A stretch of DNA of 64,000 nt, from contig NZ_AKGD01000004.1 of the NCBI RefSeq assembly GCF_000271305.1, positions 434,001 to 498,000 on the forward strand. The letters run 5' to 3'. The notes under the pieces were generated by a model, which made no database searches, was not told where the DNA came from, and worked only from the letters and a program-made list of their open reading frames with translations. Shown in pieces: positions 18,203 through 27,788 of this stretch (its first letter is position 1; each line of letters begins with the position of its first letter). The position numbers and the translations under genes were made by a program. The stretch comes from Hydrocarboniphaga effusa AP103. GTDB lineage: Bacteria > Pseudomonadota > Gammaproteobacteria > Nevskiales > Nevskiaceae.

Positions 18203-18481
18203 CTAGTGATAATCGACGATTTCCACGTCGGCCGGACCGTCGGCAGTCCAAGTGAAGCAAATGCGCCACTGATCATTGATGCGAATGCTGTGCTGTCCCA
18301 ATCGGTCAGCTTTCAAGGCTTCGAGCCGGTTCCCGGGAGGAGCCAGCAAATCTCTCAATTCGACCGCAGCTGCCAGCTGATCGAGTTTGCGACGCGCGGG
18401 GCCTTCGCAATTTACCCAGCGTGCAACCCGCTGCCGTCCGGCGAGCTTCTCGGTTTGCTTGCATTTGAAGGACCTGATCAC
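18203..18481 (-). CDS. higB: HigB/RelE-family mRNA-cleaving toxin
   Basis: A 92-residue RelE-superfamily toxin. MIRSFKCKQTEKL, PPGNRLEALKADRLGQHSI and INDQWRICFTW near the C-terminus are HigB hallmarks, and the closing VEIVDYH is typical. HigB cleaves mRNA on the ribosome. The start is a GTG that matches the family N-terminus. A palindromic operator ends only 8 nt upstream, leaving little room for a Shine-Dalgarno site. It forms a toxin-first operon with higA. Confidence 0.92.
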   Translation of the reverse strand: MIRSFKCKQTEKLAGRQRVARWVNCEGPARRKLDQLAAAVELRDLLAPPGNRLEALKADRLGQHSIRINDQWRICFTWTADGPADVEIVDYH

Positions 18482-18489
18482 GGAATACT

Positions 18490-18510
18490 CTATATCGATA
18501 CGCGATATAG
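18490..18510 (-). promoter_or_regulatory. Palindromic operator in front of higBA
   Basis: A perfect 8-bp inverted repeat, CTATATCG (18490-18497) and CGATATAG (18503-18510), with a 5-nt spacer, lies directly upstream of the higB GTG. HigA antitoxins autoregulate by binding such palindromes, so this is the likely HigA site. The A+T-rich arms could also contain the -10 region. Confidence 0.65.
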
Positions 18511-18532
18511 AACAAGCCGACGAGCCTTTTCT

Positions 18533-20821
18533 CTAACGCCGAACCGGAATCTCGATGCGGCTGCCGCCATACCAGCGCAGCCGCAGCGCGGGCCTGGCGT
18601 CTTCGATCGACTCTTCCTTGACGTCGCGCCCGGTGCCGTAGTTGATCTCGCGGTCGGGGCGCTTGTTGACGCCCAGCACCAGCACCAGCCGGCTGCCGGC
18701 CGCGAGTCTGGCGCTGACGAAGCGCTCGCTCTTGAACGCGAGCTGCTGGCGTTCGCCGGCGCGCAGCATGTGGCGGTGCACGCGATCCTTCGCATAGCTC
18801 GCGCGGAATTCGTAGGGCTCGGCGAGCAGTCGGTATTCGCCGCCCGCGAGCTGCTCGAACAAGCTGAGGTTCAAGTCCACGTCCATCTTGTTGAGTTCGA
18901 AATCGAGCGTGCCCGACGGCAGGCCGTTGATCTCCACGGCTTGCGCCAACGGCTCGCCGACGAAGGCCAGCGCATGGCGCAGGCGCAGCTGCCTGCCGTC
19001 GGCGACCGTCGTCCACGGCCGTGCCGTATCGCGGCGGTCGGCGAGCTGCACGCTCTGCTCGATGTAGCCGTCACCGGGCGCGGCGGCATCGGTGAGCCGA
19101 TGGCGCTCCGCGTTCTCGCCCGGGCTCAGATGCAGGCTCAGCTTCGACGTCGCGAGCGCTTCGATCGACGCCGCATGCCGCCAATCGCCGTTCGCATTGC
19201 CGCCGTCGAGCTGCACGTTGACGCGGTCCCTGATCGCCGACGGCTCGCCGGCGTTCTTGAACACGTGATCGAACCACTGCAACCGCAACTCGCTCTGGTC
19301 GAGGCTCTGGCTCGCGATCACGAGGCTGTGATCGGCATCGGGCCGGTAGCGGAGATGTTCGCCGAAGTAATAGAGCGCCGCGATGCCGTCGCCGCGCTCG
19401 CTCACCGAGCTCAGTACCGGTACGCCGATCTGGGCGAACTGCCTGGCGTACGGCAGGCGGTTCTGCCAGTAGCCGTCGTAGCTCGGATGCGTGATCCAGG
19501 TGCGGAACACGTCGCTGCGCAGCTTCGCGAGTCGATCGAAGACCCAGTACGAGCGGCCCTTCCGATACCAGTTCAACTCGATTTCGTCCCAGCGCGCGGG
19601 CTGCTGTGCGATCACCGCCGCCGGCTGCGTGTGCTCGATGATCCAGCGCAAGGCATCGGTGTGCGCGATGCGTCCCTGGGTCGGGAAATCGATGCCCGGC
19701 GCCATCGCGTCAGTCGTCGCGATCGCCTTGACCGCCGCCGGCAGCTTCTTGGCGACCGACCAGGCCGCGAAGCCCGAATAGCCGCTGCCGACGAGGCCGA
19801 CGCGGCCATCGCTCCAGGGCTGCTGCGTGATCCAGTCGATCACCTTGCGCGCATCGGCGCCGTCGTGCTGGAACGGCACGACCTCGGCCGGCATCGCCTT
19901 CGCATCGGCAGGGCCTCCGCGTCCGCGCGTGTAGGCCACCACGCCGACATAGCCGCGCGCCGCGCGGGCACGCGCATCGTCGTAGCCCGGATCGAGCGTG
20001 AATTCGAGCAGGGCCGGCAAGGGCCTCTTCGGCGTCTTCGGGCGCACGAGCCGGGCGTAGATCGTCACGCCCGCCGCGCTCCTGATCGGCACCGAATCCT
20101 CGATCACATAACGCCGCGCATCGTCCTCGGCCATCAATGCCGGGGCCAGCGTGACGAAGCTGCGCTGCGAGTCGTAGGCCAGATAGAGGCGCACCAGGTC
20201 GATGGCCGTGGCCAGATCGAGCTCATGCTCCTTTCGCGTGCGGGCGAATGCATTCTCGAGATCGCTTCGGGGCGCGGTGAGCGGCGCTGCGATCCAATTG
20301 CCGAGCACGAAAGCATCGCGATCGCCGAGCGGGGCCGCCACTTCGCGATAGGCCTTCGAAAACGCTTCGTTGAACGCAGGCCTGTCGTCGACCTCCTTGG
20401 CTCTGGCGAGTGCATAGAGATCGAGCACCACACTACGCGCCATCGGTTTGCCGGCGTCGAGCTTGCGGCGACGATCGAGCAGCGCCTTGCGCGACTCGTA
20501 AGCCGCAGGATAGTTGGCCGCGACCAGTTGCAGCATCGAGATCGTCGACAGATAACGATCGATGCTTTTTTCCTGGTACACCGGCAGCACGCGTACCGCG
20601 AGGTCGCGCATGGTCTCGCGCAGCTTCGGGTCGGTGACACCGGACGGGGTCTGAAACTCGAAGCTCTGCGGCTGCGCGTTGAGCTGGGCCTGCATCTGCA
20701 AGCGCATCTGCTCCTGCGCCTGCTGTTGCTGCGATTGCATCTGCGACCACGTCGGCATCGCCAGCGCGAGCAGGCCCATGGCCAGCCCAGCCCTGGTCCG
20801 GGCGAGAGGCCCAAGGCTCAC
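18533..20821 (-). CDS. CocE/NonD-like hydrolase homologue with degenerate catalytic triad
   Basis: A 762-residue exported protein of the CocE/X-Pro dipeptidyl peptidase (S15-like) family, with a signal peptide ending near TWSQMQ. An N-terminal helical part precedes an alpha/beta-hydrolase core (about 245-550) and a C-terminal jelly-roll (to 762). The family elbow G-x-S-Y-x-G reads GSGYSG (about residue 345), placing Gly where the nucleophile Ser belongs. The usual GPWDH block carrying the catalytic His reads IASQSLDQS. It may therefore be a pseudoenzyme. The GTG start overlaps the ABC gene stop by 4 nt. It is last in an operon with GH144-like, GH15 and ABC genes. Confidence 0.8.
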   Translation of the reverse strand: MSLGPLARTRAGLAMGLLALAMPTWSQMQSQQQQAQEQMRLQMQAQLNAQPQSFEFQTPSGVTDPKLRETMRDLAVRVLPVYQEKSIDRYLSTISMLQLVAANYPAAYESRKALLDRRRKLDAGKPMARSVVLDLYALARAKEVDDRPAFNEAFSKAYREVAAPLGDRDAFVLGNWIAAPLTAPRSDLENAFARTRKEHELDLATAIDLVRLYLAYDSQRSFVTLAPALMAEDDARRYVIEDSVPIRSAAGVTIYARLVRPKTPKRPLPALLEFTLDPGYDDARARAARGYVGVVAYTRGRGGPADAKAMPAEVVPFQHDGADARKVIDWITQQPWSDGRVGLVGSGYSGFAAWSVAKKLPAAVKAIATTDAMAPGIDFPTQGRIAHTDALRWIIEHTQPAAVIAQQPARWDEIELNWYRKGRSYWVFDRLAKLRSDVFRTWITHPSYDGYWQNRLPYARQFAQIGVPVLSSVSERGDGIAALYYFGEHLRYRPDADHSLVIASQSLDQSELRLQWFDHVFKNAGEPSAIRDRVNVQLDGGNANGDWRHAASIEALATSKLSLHLSPGENAERHRLTDAAAPGDGYIEQSVQLADRRDTARPWTTVADGRQLRLRHALAFVGEPLAQAVEINGLPSGTLDFELNKMDVDLNLSLFEQLAGGEYRLLAEPYEFRASYAKDRVHRHMLRAGERQQLAFKSERFVSARLAAGSRLVLVLGVNKRPDREINYGTGRDVKEESIEDARPALRLRWYGGSRIEIPVRR

Positions 20822-22617
20822 GGTGCTTCTTCCACGGTGATCGCCGGCCCCGGCATCTTGACCAGATGCAGGCTGCGATCGAACAGGGTCTCGTGCCCCT
20901 GCACGGAGCCGCCGATGTGGATCAGGCCGGTGGCCTTGAGCTCATTGCGCAGCACGTCGACCACGCGCGCGAGCGAATCTTCTTCGAGCACCGAGAACGC
21001 GTCGTCGATGAGCACCCAGGCCGGGGCCTGCAGCAGCATGCGTGCGAATGCCACGCAGAGTTGCTCGTCCTGGCCGAGTTCGCGGTCCCAGCGCCGCGAT
21101 TCGTCGAGCAAAGGGACGAGCCGATCGAGCCCGAGCCGTTCGAGCGCCTGCGCATAGCGCTGAGCTTCGAAGCTCTGGGCGTCATCCGGATAGGCGAGCG
21201 CCTCGCGCAGGCTGCCGGCGGGCAGATACGGAGTGCCGCGCGGCACGTAGAAGATCGTCTCCACGCTCGGCATCTCGATGCGCCCGGAACCCCACGGCCA
21301 GAGCCCGGCGAGCGCGCGGAACAGCATGGTCTTGCTGGTACCCGGAGCGCTGATCACCATCACGCGCTGCCCCGCCTCGATGCGCACCGGGCTTTCCTCG
21401 ACACGCTCGCGGCCGCTCTGCGCTTCGACCTGCAGGCTCTCGATGCGCAGGCTTTCATCCGTGCTTTGCGTATAGGCGATGCGCCGCTCGATCTGATCGA
21501 GCCCTTGCTCCGTCAGCAGCGCCTGGCGAAAGCTCGCCACGCGCAGCAGGCCCGCGCGCCAGTCCGCGATGGTGCTGAAGTTGTCGACGAACCAGCGCAG
21601 CGAGGACTGCGCCTGCGTGAACGCCGCAGCGGCCATCATCAGGCCGCCGAACGAAATCTTGCCGGTGAAGTACAGCGGCACCGCCACCAGCGTCGGCGCG
21701 ATGTTGGTGATCCAGCCGAATCCAGAGGTCACCCAGGTCAGGTTGGTGTGCTCGGTCGCGAGTCTGCGCATCGATCGCAGCGTGTCGTCGAGATAGCGGT
21801 TGATGCGCCGGCCTTCGTCGGGCTCGCCGCGCGCGAGCGAAACCCCATCGAGATGTTCGTTGACGCGCACCAGCGCAAAGCGCAGATCGGCCTCGCGCGC
21901 ATAGCGCTCGGCATTGCTGCCGATCAGGCTGCGGCCGACCCAGTAGCTCAGCAGCGAACCAATCAGTGCGTAGGCGATCGCGGCCCACAGCATGAAGCCC
22001 GGTACCGCGTAGTCGGCGTCGCCGATGCGGAACGAAAAGTCCGTCGACAAGCCCCAGAGCACGCCCGCGAAAGTCACGAACAGAATCGTCGCCTGCAGCA
22101 GACCCACGCCGAGATCGGCCGACAGCTCGGTGAACTTGCGCGCGTCTTCCTGCATGCGCTGATCGGGGTTGACGCCCATCGAACCCGAATTGGCAAGCCA
22201 GAACGCGCGTCGAGGCTGCATCCAGCGGTTGATCAGATCGCGCGTGAGCCCTTCGCGCAGGCGCAGTTTCAGGTGCTCGACGATCCAGCGCTGGATCACG
22301 TTGAGCACGAGCAGGCAGCCGACGATGATGAAGAACACGCCGAGCTGCGTCATGAAATCCTTGAGATCACGACGCGACAGCGCGTCGTAGAACGGCTGGT
22401 TCCAGCGGTTCAGATGCACTTGTCCATAAGCCGTCGCGAGCACGACGACGACCAGCGCGACGATCAGCCCGAGCAGAATCCTGGCAACCGCCGAACTGCG
22501 CAGCGCCTGCATGACCAGACCGATCTGCCTGCCGAGCCTGGTCTCGGCGACCGTGCCCATCTCGGCCGCGACGAGATCGTCGGCATCGTCCCTGGACTTT
22601 CGTTTGGCTTTCGCCAT
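20818..22617 (-). CDS. SbmA/YddA-like ABC transporter (fused permease-ATPase) with degenerate ATPase motifs
   Basis: A 599-residue protein with an SbmA/BacA-type membrane domain (about 40-360; six hydrophobic stretches, with NRWNQPFYDAL typical of the family) and a C-terminal nucleotide-binding domain. Its ATPase motifs deviate. Walker A is SAPGTSKT instead of GxxGxGK[ST]. The signature reads LGQDEQ. The Walker B end is LIDDAF with Asp in place of the catalytic Glu. The H-loop region reads IHIGGS without His. Related transporters move peptides or vitamin B12 across the inner membrane. ATP hydrolysis here is doubtful. It overlaps GH15 by 1 nt and the CocE gene by 4 nt. Confidence 0.82.
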   Translation of the reverse strand: MAKAKRKSRDDADDLVAAEMGTVAETRLGRQIGLVMQALRSSAVARILLGLIVALVVVVLATAYGQVHLNRWNQPFYDALSRRDLKDFMTQLGVFFIIVGCLLVLNVIQRWIVEHLKLRLREGLTRDLINRWMQPRRAFWLANSGSMGVNPDQRMQEDARKFTELSADLGVGLLQATILFVTFAGVLWGLSTDFSFRIGDADYAVPGFMLWAAIAYALIGSLLSYWVGRSLIGSNAERYAREADLRFALVRVNEHLDGVSLARGEPDEGRRINRYLDDTLRSMRRLATEHTNLTWVTSGFGWITNIAPTLVAVPLYFTGKISFGGLMMAAAAFTQAQSSLRWFVDNFSTIADWRAGLLRVASFRQALLTEQGLDQIERRIAYTQSTDESLRIESLQVEAQSGRERVEESPVRIEAGQRVMVISAPGTSKTMLFRALAGLWPWGSGRIEMPSVETIFYVPRGTPYLPAGSLREALAYPDDAQSFEAQRYAQALERLGLDRLVPLLDESRRWDRELGQDEQLCVAFARMLLQAPAWVLIDDAFSVLEEDSLARVVDVLRNELKATGLIHIGGSVQGHETLFDRSLHLVKMPGPAITVEEAP

Positions 22618-23963
22618 CAGCGGGCGGCCAGTGCGGCGCGGCGCGCGGCAACCGTCGAGATCAGCGCGGCATAGCTCCAGGCCAGATGCTTGGCCGAGGT
22701 CTGTTCGCCGCTGTTCTGATCGAACTGCTCGGAGAGTTCACCCTGCGCTCCGGTGTAGGCGCGGACCATCTGCAGAAAGGCATCGCCGCGCTCGATCCAG
22801 CCTTGCGCCTTGGGCGAGCCCCGCGCCGCCTTGAAGCAAAACTCGGCAGCGCCGAGCGTCGAAAAGAAATAGGCGCCGCCCGAATAGTAGACGTCGCCTT
22901 CGTAGCGGCCCATCGCCACGCCTTGCCCTGCGGGCCGCCCCCGATTGATCGCATAAAGCCGGTCGAACAAGGCTTCGAGCTGCGCGAACGTCGATTGCAT
23001 GCGACCGTCGTGCACCGAATGCGCTTGCGCTCCGTCGGAGCCGTGAATAGCGGACAGGATGATCGCGATGTCGAGTTCCTTGTCCGATCGCCCTCCCGAA
23101 CTCAGAACGCGCGAACGGAAGTGCTGCGCGTCTTCGAGCCAATAGCCGTCGAGCAGGGTTCGAATGGCCGCGCTCTCGGTTGCGCAGGCCAGCGCGAATT
23201 CATGCTCGTTGCGGCTGCGCAGCCAGGCCGCACCCTGCTCCAGCGCGGCGGCCGAGACGCGCAGCGTGTAGTAATGCAGGCCGCGCTCTTCCTCCCAGAT
23301 GTCGTACGAGGGCGTGCGCCAGTGGCGCATCGTGAAATCGAGATCGCCGGTGATCAGCGCGGCGAGATCGGCCGCGAGCCTGTCGTCGAGACGGTGCGCG
23401 CTCACCCAGCCGAGCAGCGCGAGTGCGCGCAGCGGCGGACCATCGTGCTGCGGACGCGCCCACTTCGAAATATCGAGCGTGCCATCCGGATTCACGCGCG
23501 TTTCGCCGACCACGGCTTCGCCGTGCGCCTGCGCGAGGTCTTCGTCGTCGCGCAAGAACTTCACGAAATCGGCGGCGGCTTTGCCACGCCAGCTTTTATC
23601 GTCGACGAGCCTGCGTCCGTCGAGCGTGTTCAAAGACAGGTTGAAGGCGGCGAAATCGCGCAGATGCGCGATCGCCTCGTCGCCGATGCTGCCATCCTCG
23701 TACAACAGGCGCAGCGATTCGATCACGACGGCCGAATCGCGGAACCAGTGGAAGAAGTAGTCCGGATCGGGGTCGTAGGCACCGAGCACCGGCGAGGCGA
23801 TGATCGAACCCTTCGCGGCACGAACCTGCGTGCCGAAGCCCGGCCGCGACTTGACCAGATCGATGGCCGAGAAGCTGCGCAGCATCGCGCTCGCCGAGTC
23901 GCGATACTGGCGCTCGATCCACCGCTCCAGAAAAGGTTCAGGCGATGCGCCGCTCATGCTCAT
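22617..23963 (-). CDS. GH15 family glucoamylase-like glycoside hydrolase
   Basis: A 448-residue GH15 (alpha/alpha)6 barrel enzyme. YFFHWFRDSAVVI near residue 69, ARPQHDGPPLRALAL near 170, SYDIWEEERGLHYYT near 225 (probable general acid Glu) and SEQFDQNSG near 415 (probable base Glu) are all in place, followed by LAWSYAAL. No signal peptide is evident, so it is probably cytoplasmic unless exported in another way. GH15 enzymes release glucose from alpha-glucan ends, and some act on other alpha-glucosides. It lies 7 nt after the GH144-like gene in the same operon. Confidence 0.88.
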   Translation of the reverse strand: MSMSGASPEPFLERWIERQYRDSASAMLRSFSAIDLVKSRPGFGTQVRAAKGSIIASPVLGAYDPDPDYFFHWFRDSAVVIESLRLLYEDGSIGDEAIAHLRDFAAFNLSLNTLDGRRLVDDKSWRGKAAADFVKFLRDDEDLAQAHGEAVVGETRVNPDGTLDISKWARPQHDGPPLRALALLGWVSAHRLDDRLAADLAALITGDLDFTMRHWRTPSYDIWEEERGLHYYTLRVSAAALEQGAAWLRSRNEHEFALACATESAAIRTLLDGYWLEDAQHFRSRVLSSGGRSDKELDIAIILSAIHGSDGAQAHSVHDGRMQSTFAQLEALFDRLYAINRGRPAGQGVAMGRYEGDVYYSGGAYFFSTLGAAEFCFKAARGSPKAQGWIERGDAFLQMVRAYTGAQGELSEQFDQNSGEQTSAKHLAWSYAALISTVAARRAALAAR

Positions 23964-23970
23964 GAGCCCC

Positions 23971-25263
23971 TCACGAACCCAGATGCGGGCTGCTGAAGCC
24001 GAGCCGGCGCAAACCGGTCTGCACTTCGGGCACGCTCATGAACAGCTTCCACAGCAGGCCCGTGCGATGGTTTTCCATCATCACCACGATCGGTCCCTGG
24101 TCGATCGCGAGGAAGGTGTCGGCGAACCAGTCGCGTCCTTCGTTGAACGCATCGACGAAGCCGTAGCGCTGCCAGACCTTGTCGCCGTGCTTGCTTAAAA
24201 AGCCGCGCAAGCTCTGCACGACTTCGGCCGGTGCGTACGGCAGGCTCGAGAGCGCGGCGGTCGGCGAGATCGTGCCGTTGTCGTTGTCGGGCGCATGCGC
24301 CGAATAGCCGTCCGGATCGTCGCTCGCCGTGAGGCCCCAGCAGTCCGCGCCGTAGCCCTTGAACTGCCCTGGGTTGATCACGCAGTGCTCGCGGTTGATG
24401 CGCACGTGGCGCGAGCACAAGTCCCAATAGTCCGCGTAGCGATCACGCAGGCCGTGCGGATCGAGCCCGCAGAACGAGTAATGCGCGAAGAACAGCGGGC
24501 CGCCATAAGGCTGTCCGAGCGGCAGCTGGATGCCATGGTAAGTCTTGCCGTTGACGAAATCGCGTCCGCTCGCATAGCCGCGGTGATAGACGACCGGGTC
24601 GATCGGATAACGATTCGAGCCCGCCGCGAGTACGTAGGCGATCAGGCATTCGTTCCAGCCGTGGATCTCGTGATCCATGCCCCAGCCGTTGTTGGGGCTC
24701 CAATGCCAGTACAGCAGCTTGCGGCCATCCTGCTGGTACCAGGTCCACTCCATATCGTCCCAGATCCAGTTGATGCGATTGCGGATCGAGGCTTCGGCCG
24801 GTATGTCCTGCGTGAAGTACTGGCGCGCGCACAGCAGGCCTTGCAGCAGCAGCGCGGTTTCAACGAGATCGCCGCCGTCGTCCTTGCGACTGAACGGGAT
24901 CGTCGCGCCGGTCGCCCCATTCATGAAATGTGGATAGGCGCCGTGGTAGCAGGTGGCGCGCACGAGCACGTCGAGCATCGCATTGAGGCGCTGCACGGCC
25001 GCTTCGCGCGATATCCAATGACGCTCGACCGCAACGATGATCGCCATGACGCCGAAGCCCGAGCCGCCGATGGCCACCAGATCGTCGAAGGGCTCGCGAC
25101 CATCCGCGGCGCGGATCCTGCGCCGGTCCGGCGCGAGGCCGCTCTGCGGATGCGAGCCCTCCCAGAAGAAGCGAAAGGTCTGCCTCTGCACCGCTTCGAC
25201 GAGCGCTTCGTCGTCGAGTGCGAGCAAGCTTTCGACGCTGGTCTGCTGATCCGCTGGGCTCAA
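23971..25263 (-). CDS. GH144-like (PF10091 glycoamylase) beta-glucanase
   Basis: A 430-residue protein of the PF10091 family, which includes GH144 endo-beta-1,2-glucanases. Conserved-looking stretches are QRQTFRFFWEGSHPQSGLAPDR, given by its parts RQTFRFFWEG and GLAPDR, then GSGFGVMAI, YWHWSPNNGWGMDHEI, GWNECLIAYVLA, FFAHYSFCGLDP and DQGPIVVMMENHRTG. There is no clear signal peptide. It is the first gene of a four-gene operon and divergent from a GH3 beta-glucosidase, a pairing that suits breakdown of a glucan to glucose. Substrate specificity (beta-1,2 or other) is inferred from the family only. Confidence 0.85.
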   Translation of the reverse strand: MSPADQQTSVESLLALDDEALVEAVQRQTFRFFWEGSHPQSGLAPDRRRIRAADGREPFDDLVAIGGSGFGVMAIIVAVERHWISREAAVQRLNAMLDVLVRATCYHGAYPHFMNGATGATIPFSRKDDGGDLVETALLLQGLLCARQYFTQDIPAEASIRNRINWIWDDMEWTWYQQDGRKLLYWHWSPNNGWGMDHEIHGWNECLIAYVLAAGSNRYPIDPVVYHRGYASGRDFVNGKTYHGIQLPLGQPYGGPLFFAHYSFCGLDPHGLRDRYADYWDLCSRHVRINREHCVINPGQFKGYGADCWGLTASDDPDGYSAHAPDNDNGTISPTAALSSLPYAPAEVVQSLRGFLSKHGDKVWQRYGFVDAFNEGRDWFADTFLAIDQGPIVVMMENHRTGLLWKLFMSVPEVQTGLRRLGFSSPHLGS

Positions 25264-25411
25264 TGGCTACTCCTTGTCGTTCGGTCAGCCGGCCCGCGGA
25301 TGGCTCCGGGCGCGACTCGATTCGGCGAATATTAATGCAGAGCACATGATCTCTACGCGATCCTCATGAGCCTGGGCTGTCTGCACCACATGCAAATGAC
25401 GACGGCCTATC

Positions 25412-27448
25412 ATGGGCAAAACATCGGACGACACTCTCAAGGACGCTGCGCGCATGAGCCGAATCGAACAGTTGCTGAGCCAGATGACGCTGACCGAAAA
25501 ACTCGGGCAGCTCACCATGACCGCCTCGGGTTATGCGGTCACCGGGCCGATCATCGTCGGTGACTCCACCGATTCGATCAAGGACGGCAGCGTCGGCAAC
25601 CTGCTCAACATGGTCGGCCCCGGCCCGACGCACGAAATGCAGAAGATCGCGGTCGAGCAGACGCGGCTCGGCATTCCCTTGCTGATCGGGCTCGACATCA
25701 TTCATGGCCATCGCATCCTGTTTCCGCTGCCGATCGCCGAAGCCGCGAGCTTCGATCCGCGGCTCTGGGAACGCACCGCACGCGAAGCCGCCAAGGAAGG
25801 CGCGGCCGACGGCCTGGCGATGACCTTCGCGCCGATGCTCGACGTCTCGCGCGATCCGCGTTGGGGTCGCACGGCCGAAGGCGGCGGCGAAGACGGCTGG
25901 CTCAATTCGCGCATCGCCGAGGCCAAGGTGCGCGGATTCCAGGGCGATGATCTGTCGTCCAAGGACGCGCTCGCGGCTTGTGCGAAGCACTTCGCCGCTT
26001 ACGGCCCGGTCAACGCGGGCCGCGAGTACGCCCCGGTCGACATTTCCGAGCGCACGCTGCGCGAGGTGCACCTGCCTCCGTTCGAAGCGGCCGTGAAGGC
26101 CGGCGTCGAAACCATCATGCCCGCGTTCACCGATCTCAACGGCATTCCGATGACCGCGCACGTGCCCTTGCTGCGCGATTACCTGCGCAGCGAACTCGGC
26201 TTCGACGGCGTGCTCGTGAGCGACTACAACGCCATCGGCGAGCTGATCAAGCACGGCGTCGCCGCCGATCTCGTCGAAGCCGCGACGCTCGCGCTCAAGG
26301 CCGGCGTCGACATCGACATGATGGCCGACGCCTATCGCAAGGGCCTGCCGGTCGCGCTCGAACGCGGACTCGTGACGATGGACGAGATCGACGCCTGCGT
26401 GCGCCGCGTGCTCAGGCTCAAGGAAAAGCTCGGCCTGTTCGACGACCCGTATCGTCGCGGCTCGACGCCCGAAGCGCCGCAGGCACTCGTCGACCGGCGC
26501 GCGCTTGCGCGCGAGGTCGCCACGCGCTCGGTCGTGATGCTCAAGAACGAGCACGACACCCTGCCCTTGCCGGCTTCGACGCAGCGCATCGCGGTGATCG
26601 GCCCGCTCGCCGATGCGGCCTACGACATGTGCGGCTGCTGGTGGGCGGCCGGCGAGCATGAGCCGAACACGACAGTGCTCGCGGGCCTGCGCGCTGCGCT
26701 GCCAGCCGCGCAAATCGAACATGCGGCGGGCGTTCCGATCCTCGAAGACGAGCGCAGCGGCATCGCCGCCGCGGCGGCGCTCGTCGATAACGCGAACGCC
26801 GTCGTGCTCTGCATCGGCGAAGGCGTACGCCAGAGCGGCGAAGCCGCGAGCCGTGCGTATCCCGAGCTCGCCGCGCATCAGCGCGCGCTCGCGCAGGCCG
26901 TGTTCGAGCGTGCGAGCGCGCGCGGCGTGCCGGTCATCGTCGTGCTGTTCTCGGGCCGTCCGCTCGTGATTCCGGAACTCGACGCCAAGGCCGATGCGAT
27001 CCTCGCGGCCTGGTTCCTCGGCACCGAGGCCGGCCATGCGATCGCCGACCTGATCAGCGGCAAGGCCTCGCCGAGCGGCCGCACGCCGATGACCTGGCCA
27101 CGCGCGCTCGGCCAGGTGCCGATCTTCTTCGGCCAGCGCCCGAGTGGCCGGCCGATGAACGCCGACGATTTTTACACGAGCAAGTATCTCGACGTGAGCA
27201 ACGAGCCGCTGTACGCGTTCGGACACGGGCTCGGATATGGACGCTTCGCTTACAGCGATCTGCGCGTGATCCCCGAGCGCGTCACAGAAAACGACACGAT
27301 TCGCGTGACGGTCGATCTGGTTAACGAGGGCAAGCGCGCGGCGGAAGAGACGGTGTTCCTGTTCATGCGCGACAAGATCGCGAGCGTGGCGAGACCGCTG
27401 CTGGAGTTGCGTGGATTCACCAAGATCGCCCTGGCCGCACGCCGATGA
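25412..27448 (+). pseudogene. GH3 beta-glucosidase, C-terminally truncated by a tandem duplication
   Basis: 678 residues of a GH3 enzyme, close to BglX. The TIM-barrel domain carries AACAKHFAAYG and the nucleophile Asp in GVLVSDYNAIGE (about residue 270). The second domain has MLKNEHDTLPLP and an acid-base region near CIGEGVRQSGEAASR, and the start of the Fn3-like domain follows. Reading ends at 27448 after entry into a second copy of 27077-27432. Removing one 356-bp copy restores a 728-residue frame ending at the stop at 27954. The present product lacks the last 50 or so residues of the Fn3 domain. There is no signal peptide. ATG 25412 has a weak ribosome site, and ATG 25454 (AAGGA upstream) is an alternative start. 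Confidence 0.85.
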
Positions 27449-27788
27449 CCTGGCCACGCGCGCTCGGCCAGGTGCCGATCTTCTTCGGCCAGCGCCCGAG
27501 TGGCCGGCCGATGAACGCCGACGATTTTTACACGAGCAAGTATCTCGACGTGAGCAACGAGCCGCTGTACGCGTTCGGACACGGGCTCGGATATGGACGC
27601 TTCGCTTACAGCGATCTGCGCGTGATCCCCGAGCGCGTCACAGAAAACGACACGATTCGCGTGACGGTCGATCTGGTTAACGAGGGCAAGCGCGCGGCGG
27701 AAGAGACGGTGTTCCTGTTCATGCGCGACAAGATCGCGAGCGTGGCGAGACCGCTGCTGGAGTTGCGTGGATTCACCAAGATCGCCCT
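27077..27788 (+). repeat. Perfect 356-bp direct tandem duplication inside the GH3 gene
   Basis: 27077-27432 is repeated without a visible mismatch at 27433-27788. The junction reads GATCGCCCTG followed by GCCGCACGCC in copy one and by CAACCCGGAG after copy two. The unit length is not a multiple of three, so it shifts the reading frame. The identity implies a very recent event or an assembly error. Confidence 0.95.
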
